DNA from: Ruminococcus sp. AM22-13
GTDB taxonomy: Bacteria; Bacillota; Clostridia; Lachnospirales; Lachnospiraceae
DNA: 64,000 bases
Assembly (NCBI RefSeq): GCF_003471165.1
Contig: NZ_QRIL01000001.1
Coordinates: 165,598 to 229,597 of the forward strand
Direction of reading: 5' to 3'
Shown piece by piece: positions 52,785 to 59,675 of this stretch; the stretch's first letter is position 1; each line of letters starts with the position of its first letter. The notes below the pieces were generated by a model. The model did no database searches. It was not told the origin of the DNA and saw only the letters and a program-made list of their open reading frames with translations. Both the position numbers and the translations under genes were made by a program.

Positions 52785-52803
52785 AAACATCATAAAGAAA
52801 AAA

Positions 52804-52834
52804 GCCACAGGCTGGGCGGGCTCCAGTCTGTGGC
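52804..52834 (-). terminator. repeated GCCACAG-type terminator hairpin, copy 1
   Basis: GCCACAGGCTGG pairs with CCAGTCTGTGGC; on the minus strand it ends GGCTTTTTTC. It ends the ABC exporter gene. Copies lie at 55147, 57654, 58267 and 63599. Confidence 0.7.
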
Positions 52835-52858
52835 AGGGGGGGGCCCCCGCCTGGTATC

Positions 52859-54607
52859 CTATAAGCCGGCTTTACACAGCTTTGCGTAAACGCCATCTTT
52901 ATCCATCAGTTCCTGATGTGTTCCCTCTTCTGCAATTCCATCCTCTGTAAGGACAAGGATTCTTCTGGCATTGCGAATTGTAGAAAGTCTGTGAGCAATT
53001 ACAAAAGTAGTTCTGTCCTTTGCAAGACGCTCCAGCGATTCCTGAACCACCTTCTCACTCTCATTATCCAGCGCAGATGTTGCCTCATCAAAAATCAGAA
53101 TAGGCGGATTCTTCAGAAAAGCTCTGGCAATGGAAAGACGCTGTTTCTGTCCTCCAGAGAGCTTCACTCCACGCTGCCCAATATCTGTACCATAATTATC
53201 CGGCATTTCCATAATAAAATCATGAGCATTTGCCAGCTTAGCCGCCCTGATAACATCCTCGTCTGTAGCATCCGGACGTCCATAGCGAATATTTTCCATA
53301 ATATTTCCGGCAAACAGATACACATCCTGCTGCACGATTCCTATGTGATCACGCAGATCCTTCAGTTTAATCTTACGGATATCTTTTCCATCCAGATAGA
53401 TTGCTCCTGATGACACATCATAAAATCTGGGGATCAGACTGCAAAGAGTAGTCTTTCCGGCGCCTGAGGTACCTACAAGAGCAACATAGTTACCAGACTT
53501 TACTTCCAGATTCACATTAGAAAGCACCTTCTCATTATGGTCTTCATAATGGAATGATACATTCTCAAAACGAATATCTCCATCCACATGTTCCATAGGC
53601 ACAGCATCCGGTGCATCTTCAATATCCGGTGCAATGGACATCATTTCCAGGAAACGGTCATAACCGCTGTAACCATTCTGGAACTGTTCAGTGAAATTCA
53701 CCAGCTTCGTAACGGGCTCAGTAAAATTATTGATATACAAAAGAAATGTCACAAGGTCTGTAGCGCTTAAATTTCCAGATGCCAGGAACACAGCACCGGA
53801 AACAAGTGCTGTTACCGTGATCAATGTAGTAAAGGCATCCATTCCTGCATGATAGCCTGCCATATAGCGGTAAGTCACACGCTTAGAATCCACGAAACGC
53901 TCATTTCCTTTACGGAACTTCTCAATCTCACGCTTCTCATTTCCAAAGGATTTTACCACCCTGATTCCGGAAAGGCTATCCTCAATCTGACTATTGATCT
54001 CACCCATGCGCACACGATTCTCTTTAAATGCACTTTTCATTTTCTTATTGTAGATCAGCGCGTAGATCAACATGATGATCACAACAGCAAAACACAGCAA
54101 CGCCATCTGCGGCTTTACATTCAAGAGAATGATCAGCGCTCCGAACAGCTTAATCACGGAGATCAGAATATCCTCCGGTCCATGATGAAGAAGCTCTGTA
54201 ATGTCAAAAAGGTCACTTGTAATACGGGAAAGCAGCTGTCCTACCTTCTGGTTATCGTAGAATGCAAAAGAAAGCTTCTGATAATGGCTGAAAATCTCAT
54301 TTCGCATATCGTGCTCAATATAGGCACCCATCATGTGACCATAATAGGTGATAAAATAGCGGCTTCCTAGCTGCACCAGGATCAGCAGCAGCATTCCCAC
54401 ACCTATTTTCAGAATGATAGTCTTAGCCTCCACCGCTGATAACTCGCTTACCGAATTCATAATATAGCGGACCATCAATGGAATAACAAGGGTAACTGCC
54501 GCCCCTAGAAATGCAAAAAACAGATCTGCAAAAAATAATCCCCTATATGGTTTGTAATAGCCAGCAAGCATCTTCAGCTTGCCAGGCTGTTTTTTCTCTT
54601 GTTTCAT
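52859..54607 (-). CDS. ABC exporter, fused permease and ATPase
   Basis: 582 residues. Six membrane helices in about 15-310 (LFFADLFFAFLGAAVTLVIPLMV, IILKIGVGMLLLILVQLGSRYFI and others), then an ATPase domain with Walker A GTSGAGKTTL, Q-loop IVQQDVYLFAGN, signature LSGGQKQR, Walker B ILIFDEATSALD and the H-loop IAHRLST. This is a type IV half-transporter, expected to homodimerise; multidrug or lipid export is typical. The ATG at 54607 with GGAGGAG is chosen over one 16 codons upstream. The substrate is unknown. Confidence 0.9.
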   Translation of the reverse strand: MKQEKKQPGKLKMLAGYYKPYRGLFFADLFFAFLGAAVTLVIPLMVRYIMNSVSELSAVEAKTIILKIGVGMLLLILVQLGSRYFITYYGHMMGAYIEHDMRNEIFSHYQKLSFAFYDNQKVGQLLSRITSDLFDITELLHHGPEDILISVIKLFGALIILLNVKPQMALLCFAVVIIMLIYALIYNKKMKSAFKENRVRMGEINSQIEDSLSGIRVVKSFGNEKREIEKFRKGNERFVDSKRVTYRYMAGYHAGMDAFTTLITVTALVSGAVFLASGNLSATDLVTFLLYINNFTEPVTKLVNFTEQFQNGYSGYDRFLEMMSIAPDIEDAPDAVPMEHVDGDIRFENVSFHYEDHNEKVLSNVNLEVKSGNYVALVGTSGAGKTTLCSLIPRFYDVSSGAIYLDGKDIRKIKLKDLRDHIGIVQQDVYLFAGNIMENIRYGRPDATDEDVIRAAKLANAHDFIMEMPDNYGTDIGQRGVKLSGGQKQRLSIARAFLKNPPILIFDEATSALDNESEKVVQESLERLAKDRTTFVIAHRLSTIRNARRILVLTEDGIAEEGTHQELMDKDGVYAKLCKAGL

Positions 54608-54674
54608 GTGATTCTCCTCCGCTTTTACTGCTATATTTTTATTAGCCAGCAGCAAAAATTTTTATACAGAATTT

Positions 54675-54704
54675 ATTATAAACCGACTGGGAGTGTTTTG
54701 TCAA
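54675..54704 (-). promoter_or_regulatory. promoter of the ABC exporter gene
   Basis: TTGACA (54699-54704) and TATAAT (54675-54680) on the minus strand, spacer 18. The -35 box touches the left edge of the transposase remnant, so the insertion may have supplied or altered it. Confidence 0.65.
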
Positions 54705-54705
54705 A

Positions 54706-55002
54706 ATGCTTCTGCAAATATTTTCTCCAGTAAAAACCCATTTCCTTATCTGTTTCCTTGCATTAGTGATATATCGTTACCTTGAAAGAAACCTGGAAAA
54801 TGCCTTCAGCTGCGAAACAATCTTGGATAAATTAAGAACGATGAATTTCGCCGATATACAAGAGCAAGGTTTTATTCCACTTTACACACGAGACAAGCTA
54901 ACCGATGCATTGCACACTGTTTGCGGCTTTGAAACGGATTATAAATTTATCACCAAAAGGCAGATGAAAAACATTCAGAAAAAAAGTAAAGGCCGGAAAT
55001 AA
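54706..55002 (+). pseudogene. C-terminal remnant of an IS1634/IS4-type transposase
   Basis: 98 residues open to a stop. After about four junction residues the protein reads VKTHFLICFLALVIYRYLERNL, then a charged tail with YTRDKLTDALHTVCGF, the usual C-terminus of IS1634-like DDE transposases downstream of the catalytic Glu. The rest of the transposase is missing and the Met is fortuitous. A hairpin AAATCGC/GCGATTT with a T run follows at about 55029-55074, probably the old right-end terminator. Confidence 0.72.
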
Positions 55003-55146
55003 AATACTATATTCCAAAACGACACACCAAATCGCCGAACCCCAGTAAAATCAAGAGGTACAGCGATTTTTTTGTTTCGTAACTGCCAAAGACAGGATTT
55101 TAGTGTAGCAAATGATGGCCGACGTGTCAACCAGGGAATGAAGAAA

Positions 55147-55177
55147 GCCACAGGCTGGGTGGGTGCCAGTCTGTGGC
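55147..55177 (-). terminator. repeated GCCACAG-type terminator hairpin, copy 2
   Basis: GCCACAGGCTGG/CCAGTCTGTGGC, with T-rich GGCTTTCTTC on the minus strand. It is downstream of fucO. The bases just upstream on the plus strand (about 55090-55146, GTGTAGCAAATGATGGCC) are shared with 58220-58266. Confidence 0.7.
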
Positions 55178-55221
55178 CTTAATCGCTGCTTTTTGCTTTT
55201 TTATTTTGCAAAAGTAATTCT

Positions 55222-56367
55222 TTACATAATCTTGCGGAACAGATCTTTCAGATCTTCTACACTTGCATCTTTTGGATTTCCTGGTGCGCATGCGTCTGCG
55301 TGTGCGGATTCTGCCAGGAACTGAAGATCTTCTTCTTTGATTGCTTCCAGTTTAGTCGGGATTCCTACATCAACAGAAAGCTTCTTAACAGCCTCGATTG
55401 CTGCTTTTCTGTACTCATCCTGAGACATTTCATCTACACCTTTAACACCCATTGCTCTGGCAATCTCACGATATTTCTCGCCTGTGCATTCCTGATTGTA
55501 TTCCATAACGATCGGAAGCATCATTGCACAGGCAACACCGTGTGGTGTATCATAAACAGCGCCAAGTGTATGAGCCATGGAATGAGCAATTCCAAGACCT
55601 ACGTTAGAGAATCCCATACCTGCAATGTACTGGCCAAGAGCCATTCCTTCACGACCTTCTTTTGTGTTTTCAACAGCACCGCGGAGAGATTTTGAGATCA
55701 GCTCAATTGCTTTTAAATGGAACATATCTGTCATTTCCCATGCAGCTTTTGTTGTATACCCTTCGATTGCATGAGTCAGAGCATCCATACCTGTAGAAGC
55801 TGTCAGTCCTTTTGGCATAGAAGACATCATTTCAGGATCAATGATTGCGATGATCGGCATATCATGTGGGTCAACACATACGAATTTACGTTTTCTTTCT
55901 ACATCTGTGATAACGTAATTGATTGTTACCTCTGCTGCTGTACCTGCTGTTGTGGGAACTGCAATGATCGGTACGCAAGGTTTCTTGGTAGGAGCTGTAC
56001 CTTCCAGACTTCTTACATCTTCGAATTCAGGGTTTGCAATGATGATACCGATTGCTTTGGAAGTATCCATGGAAGAGCCGCCGCCGATTGCAATCAGATA
56101 ATCTGCACCTGAATCCTTGAATGCCTGGACACCGTGTTGTACGTTCTCAATTGTAGGGTTCGGTTTGATGTCTGAATACAGTTCATATGCAAGTCCGTTT
56201 TTCTCAAGAATATCTGTAACTTTGCTTGTTACATGGAATTTTACAAGGTCAGGGTCAGAGCAAACGAAAGCTTTCTTAAAGCCATGTGCTTTTGCTTCGT
56301 TTGCGATTTCCTCGATTGCACCTGCTCCGTGATAAGATGTCTGATTTAAGTTAATTCTGTTTGCCAT
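55222..56367 (-). CDS. fucO: lactaldehyde reductase / iron-containing alcohol dehydrogenase FucO
   Basis: 381 residues of the group III iron-dependent alcohol dehydrogenases. It aligns closely with E. coli FucO from memory: SGADYLIAIGGGSSMDTSKAIGII (NAD loop), VPIIAVPTTAGTAAEVTINYVITD, KFVCVDPHDMPIIAIIDPEMM, and the iron ligands in GMDALTHAIEGY, NVGLGIAHSMAHTLGAVYDTPHG. It interconverts lactaldehyde and 1,2-propanediol with NADH. The start MANRINL follows GGAATGG. The TetR-type regulator upstream on the same strand ends at its own terminator, so fucO is probably a separate unit. Confidence 0.92.
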   Translation of the reverse strand: MANRINLNQTSYHGAGAIEEIANEAKAHGFKKAFVCSDPDLVKFHVTSKVTDILEKNGLAYELYSDIKPNPTIENVQHGVQAFKDSGADYLIAIGGGSSMDTSKAIGIIIANPEFEDVRSLEGTAPTKKPCVPIIAVPTTAGTAAEVTINYVITDVERKRKFVCVDPHDMPIIAIIDPEMMSSMPKGLTASTGMDALTHAIEGYTTKAAWEMTDMFHLKAIELISKSLRGAVENTKEGREGMALGQYIAGMGFSNVGLGIAHSMAHTLGAVYDTPHGVACAMMLPIVMEYNQECTGEKYREIARAMGVKGVDEMSQDEYRKAAIEAVKKLSVDVGIPTKLEAIKEEDLQFLAESAHADACAPGNPKDASVEDLKDLFRKIM

Positions 56368-56470
56368 AATGATTTCCATTCCTTTCAGTATTTTACATTT
56401 TGATATTCTTTACAGATAAGTTTCCGCAACGCTCATCTTTGTTATTATTCTAACAATGTAAATTCAAAAA

Positions 56471-56504
56471 AGAAAGTTACACTTTCGCTCAAATGTAACT
56501 TTCT
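56471..56504 (-). terminator. terminator after the TetR-type regulator gene
   Basis: Minus strand AGAAAGTTACA pairs with TGTAACTTTCT, followed by TTTTTTG. Confidence 0.8.
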
Positions 56505-56566
56505 CACTAAGTTTGTGCAATAAATACGAAAATAATTAGGTAAAATTGTGCACTAATCTGTTATGT

Positions 56567-57145
56567 TTATGACAATATTTCCAGTTCTTCAAACAACTGG
56601 GAGAGTTTCCCAGGCATCCCATCAACTAAAATTTTCGCCAGTCCCTCCGGTGCACATTCCAATTCCCCCAGCACCCATTTTACAGTCATATAAATAGAAC
56701 TCTGGCAGTACATTTCCAGAATACAATGTATGGTCTCATCCGGAATTTTTCCTGTTTTCTCACGGATCAGATTTTCATAGAAAGCCAGGATCAGTTCAAA
56801 ATCATGCTGGCGCAGACTGTTCTGCCTATCATATTTAAAGGCCGCTGCAAAGAAAATGTGCTCTTCCTGAATATAGGTAAACTTCTTTACCAGTGCATCA
56901 TAAACTGTTTTTCCCATTCCCATATGCTCAAAGGATTTTGCCAGGAGTTTATCAAAATACCAGTTGATCAGATCAAATTTATCCATGAAATTCCGGTAAA
57001 AAGTCTGCCTGGTAAGGCCACAGTTTTCTGTAATCTGTTTTACTGTAATGTTGTCTACAGTTGTTGTCTTCATACACTCTTTCATGGACTGCGCAAGACG
57101 ATATTTTGTTTTTTCCCCTTTAACATTTTCTGCTGTCAGTTCCAT
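56567..57145 (-). CDS. TetR/AcrR family regulator (DhaS-like)
   Basis: 192 residues. The HTH at about 12-55 reads KYRLAQSMKECMKTTTVDNITVKQITENCGLTRQTFYRNF, with the TetR recognition helix; the C-terminal domain resembles the DhaS group (LINWYFDKLLAKSFEHM). Start ATG 57145 has AAAGGAA at proper distance; a GTG five codons upstream is less likely. The gene faces a deleted copy of the flavodoxin-fusion promoter (57332-57390), so its original target may have been that lost gene. Control of fucO downstream is the alternative. Confidence 0.85.
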   Translation of the reverse strand: MELTAENVKGEKTKYRLAQSMKECMKTTTVDNITVKQITENCGLTRQTFYRNFMDKFDLINWYFDKLLAKSFEHMGMGKTVYDALVKKFTYIQEEHIFFAAAFKYDRQNSLRQHDFELILAFYENLIREKTGKIPDETIHCILEMYCQSSIYMTVKWVLGELECAPEGLAKILVDGMPGKLSQLFEELEILS

Positions 57146-57331
57146 AGATTTTCCTTTCACAGGTAATTTTGTTTATTATAGTCTTTTGTATTTTGTCACA
57201 GTCAATGCCAGGCATACAAGCACCACTACAAACCGTGCTATTTTCCAACAATATAAATATGTATTATTATACCACTTGCTCATCATACAGTACAATAATA
57301 ATATTTTTTCATTTCATACCCCCTCTGGTTC

Positions 57332-57412
57332 TGTTGACAATCCACATATGAAAGGGTACACTTTCATTATCAGAAAATAAAGGAATGGAGATATTCCTAC
57401 AAATATAGGATA
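57332..57412 (+). pseudogene. deletion scar of a second flavodoxin-fusion gene
   Basis: 57332-57390 copies the promoter, operator and ribosome-site region at 51051-51106 with few changes. 57391-57412 (ATATTCCTACAAATATAGG) then copies an internal segment at 52432-52453. Both parents share GAATGG at the join, so about 1.32 kb has been removed between short repeats. No coding capacity remains. Confidence 0.8.
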
Positions 57413-57527
57413 GCAAGTCATCTATAAACAGGTTTAGACTTGACCGTATATTACAAAAATGCGATTGCAGTCAACTGTAAGCAAGATTAGACTTGACTGA
57501 ATAGAATAGCTCACCGCAACGAGCAAG
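57413..57527 (+). repeat. two imperfect direct repeats behind the deletion scar
   Basis: GCAAGTCATCTATAAACAGG-TTTAGACTTGACC and GCAGTCAACTGTAAGCAAG-ATTAGACTTGACT are about 62 bases apart. The GACTTGAC core recurs. They may be regulator sites or eroded repeat sequence. Confidence 0.35.
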
Positions 57528-57563
57528 AAAGCCCCCAGAGCGGGCACTCTGAGGGCTTTTGCT
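57528..57563 (+). terminator. rho-independent terminator on the plus strand
   Basis: AAAGCCCCCAGAG pairs with CTCTGAGGGCTTT with one mismatch, followed by TTGCTTTG. It would have ended the deleted plus-strand gene. Confidence 0.7.
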
Positions 57564-57653
57564 TTGTTTCACGGAATCTCACCACATTCCTTAGCTACTG
57601 TTAGTATATGCGGAATGTGCAAAAAAGTCAACTCAAAAATAATGGGTGAAAAA

Positions 57654-57683
57654 GCCACAGGCTGGGTGAGTTCCAGTCTGTGA
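57654..57683 (-). terminator. repeated GCCACAG-type terminator hairpin, copy 3
   Basis: GTCACAGACTGG-type stem on the minus strand followed by GGCTTTTTCACCC, just after the coiled-coil Rpn fragment. Confidence 0.65.
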
Positions 57684-57699
57684 CTGTCTTAAGATAATC

Positions 57700-58083
57700 T
57701 TATTTAATCTCCGCAGTTTTACATTGCAGAATCTTCTCCAGTTCAGCTACTCTTTTAAGCGCTTCTGCTGTCTTTTTCTGTGCTTCTATTTTTTCTTCTT
57801 CAGCAATCATCCTTGCTTTTTCAGCTTCATCCCTTACATTTTCAGCTTCATCTCTCTCTTTTTTAGCTTCATCCCTTGCTTTTTCAGCAGAATCCGCTCT
57901 TTGGCGTTCTCTTTCTGTATTTTTGCGTTCAGCTTCCTGACCTTTTTCATACATGATCGTATCTCTCTCAAAACCCTTCATATAACTCAATGACACCTCC
58001 CCGTCCCGCTTTACAATATCCACCATCTTCTGGATATCTTTCAGCGTATCATTTACTGCGTTTGTCTGAGTTGTGTTCTCCAT
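57700..58083 (-). CDS. C-terminal fragment of an Rpn-family nuclease (coiled coil)
   Basis: 127 residues, nearly all charged coiled coil (ARDEAKKERDEAENVRDEAE and similar). The first 50 residues (VNDTLKDIQKMVDIVKRDGEVSLSYMKGFERD) match the C-terminal part of Rpn/PD-(D/E)XK proteins, downstream of the nuclease domain. It is nearly identical to the fragment at 63645, which is open further upstream, so this copy has lost its nuclease domain. The leader before it (58088-58234) matches the one before the Rpn gene at 63400, as if a deletion joined leader to C-terminus. An in-frame stop precedes the Met. Expression is doubtful. Confidence 0.6.
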   Translation of the reverse strand: MENTTQTNAVNDTLKDIQKMVDIVKRDGEVSLSYMKGFERDTIMYEKGQEAERKNTERERQRADSAEKARDEAKKERDEAENVRDEAEKARMIAEEEKIEAQKKTAEALKRVAELEKILQCKTAEIK

Positions 58084-58087
58084 ACTT

Positions 58088-58234
58088 ATGATAGAGGAAA
58101 CAGCATCGTTTCTACAGAATTTATATGTGCCGTTGTACTGTTTCCACCATATTTATTTTCGCTTCATATGTGGAATCAGATTGACCGAACAGCCTTAGAA
58201 CTTTCCCAGATATGTAATTTCAGTGTAGCAAATG
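58088..58234. repeat. duplicated Rpn leader, left copy
   Basis: 147 bases with only a few differences from 63419-63565. It includes GGAAACAGTACAACGGCACA on the minus strand and an imperfect palindrome GGAAACAG...CTGTTTCC. Confidence 0.85.
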
Positions 58235-58266
58235 ATGGCCGGCGTGTCAACCAGGGAATGAAGAAA

Positions 58267-58296
58267 GCCACAGACTGGGTGGGTGCCAGTCTGTGA
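58267..58296 (-). terminator. repeated GCCACAG-type terminator hairpin, copy 4
   Basis: GTCACAGACTGG pairs with CCAGTCTGTGGC; T-rich GGCTTTCTTC follows on the minus strand. Confidence 0.65.
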
Positions 58297-58360
58297 CTCA
58301 GTTAGATTTTTATACTTTCTTTAGAGAACTTTTAAGACAAATTTCGTTTCTTTATTTTCC

Positions 58361-58387
58361 CGACAGGGGGTGCGACCCCAACCGGCT
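58361..58387. repeat. GGGGTGCGACCCC hairpin repeat, copy 1
   Basis: CGACAGGGGGTGCGACCCCA; the core GGGGT-GCG-ACCCC is self-complementary. Copies lie at 62301-62328 and 62997-63024. Confidence 0.7.
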
Positions 58388-58455
58388 CGCTTCCCACTAC
58401 CGGGTGGATTCGGGACTTTAACCCGTTAGAAACGTGCGCCGCCGGGCGCACGATA
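58388..58455 (-). other. possible group II intron 5' fragment
   Basis: On the minus strand GTGCGCCCGGCGGCGCAC is followed by TAACGGGTTAAAGTCCCG and GGTAGTGGGAAGCGAGCCGG, which resembles the 5' start (GTGYG) and domain I of some bacterial group II introns. No maturase or domain V is present, so at best it is a remnant. Confidence 0.35.
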
Positions 58456-58460
58456 TAAAA

Positions 58461-58501
58461 AGGTTCCGCAGTAACATTCGGTTAATGATACTGCGGAACC
58501 A
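58461..58501 (-). terminator. terminator of the 288-residue Rpn-family gene
   Basis: GGTTCCGCAGTA pairs with TACTGCGGAACC, followed by TTTTTATATC on the minus strand. Confidence 0.8.
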
Positions 58502-58504
58502 ATT

Positions 58505-59371
58505 TTAATACGTTTCAGCCATCCATTCTTTAATTGTTTTTTCCGTTTCACCAAGGATTCTTGCTATTCTCTCTACGGATTCTCCTTCCTGCGCAAGCGA
58601 AATGGCTATGCTTTTTGCCTTTCTTAATTCACCCTGCTTTTCATAAATTGCCTGCAGTTTCTGTTCTTCTTCCTCTTTGTCATACTCAAATATACTCATG
58701 GCAATAACCTCCGCGCGGTTGACCCTGAGAAAATCCGCCAGAATTCCTTTCTGAATACATTCATCCACTGCTTCTTTTACAGCAACATCCAGACTCATAG
58801 TCTCCGCATTTTTACGTACTTTTTCTACATATTGCGCATATTCTCCAAGAATCCTGCACTGCTCCATCAATTTCCTGTTGCAGTCGCTGTTGATATTGAT
58901 CGTAACTACCTTTAACTCCAGATTAGGATCTCCCTGCTGATTTTCATAGGATTCTGACAGACAGTTCGTCCATCTGTCCGGCATTTTCCGCTTTCCATTA
59001 TAGAATACAATAAAATTCGGTGCCGGTAATTTCAGCAATATGGATGAATACAGGGATTTCCTGTCCACTAATTTCTGATATTCACTGGATATATAAAATA
59101 AATCCCTCAACGGCATATTGGGATTGTAGGTTGACTGGTGTTCATACAGAAAAAGATTCGTATCAATGATAAACGCCAGATCATTCTTCATTCCCATATA
59201 GATTGCATTTTCCAGTGTAACAATCTCCAGCTTCGTTTCATCTGTATACGCTGTTCCATTGATCGCATTATACAGAGAAAGTAGGTTTCTTCTGTCAGAA
59301 AACAGTTTTCGGAATACTGTATCCTTGTAATTACGGTTTGCAGTGACTTTTTTGTTCTTTCTTTTTGCCAT
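58505..59371 (-). CDS. Rpn/YhgA-like PD-(D/E)XK nuclease family protein
   Basis: 288 residues. The N-terminus NYKDTVFRKLFSDRRNLLSLYNAINGT is the family start; NDLAFIIDTNLFLYEHQSTYNPNMPLRDLFY contains the D...E-x-Q-type catalytic core, and PNFIVFYNGKRKMP follows. The C-terminus ends in an HTH-like SIAISLAQEGESVERIARILGETEKTIKEWM. Such proteins are DNA endonucleases that promote recombination and are often annotated as transposases. GGAGGTAC precedes the ATG. It appears intact, unlike the other Rpn-type pieces nearby, and belongs to a different subgroup. Confidence 0.82.
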   Translation of the reverse strand: MAKRKNKKVTANRNYKDTVFRKLFSDRRNLLSLYNAINGTAYTDETKLEIVTLENAIYMGMKNDLAFIIDTNLFLYEHQSTYNPNMPLRDLFYISSEYQKLVDRKSLYSSILLKLPAPNFIVFYNGKRKMPDRWTNCLSESYENQQGDPNLELKVVTININSDCNRKLMEQCRILGEYAQYVEKVRKNAETMSLDVAVKEAVDECIQKGILADFLRVNRAEVIAMSIFEYDKEEEEQKLQAIYEKQGELRKAKSIAISLAQEGESVERIARILGETEKTIKEWMAETY

Positions 59372-59601
59372 AGACAGTACCTCCTGTGTCAGCAGGAGCG
59401 TAAGAACATACTGCTCTTTTCCAAATTGTTCAGAACCCCTGCTTTTTTAATTGAATTGGAATTAAAAGCATGGATTTCTGAAATGAATTTAGAATATAAG
59501 ACGGCAAAATGCCCTGAAACTTGAGAGAAATATGCTTTGATTTTATACTAGCATGCTTCTTCAGTAGTTTCAAGGCATTTTTGTAAAAATTGTCAGATGC
59601 C

Positions 59602-59647
59602 AAAAGCCCCGGACCGGGGTAGCTGTGCTGTACCAGTCTGAGGCTTT
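59602..59647 (-). terminator. candidate terminator after the DUF5057-like gene
   Basis: Minus strand AAGCC...CTGG pairs with CCGG...GGCTT, then TTTGGC. It resembles a diverged GCCACAG-type hairpin. The 59372-59675 gap otherwise shows only AT-rich sequence. Confidence 0.45.
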
Positions 59648-59675
59648 CAGAATTTGGAGTTATAAAGTTTTTACA

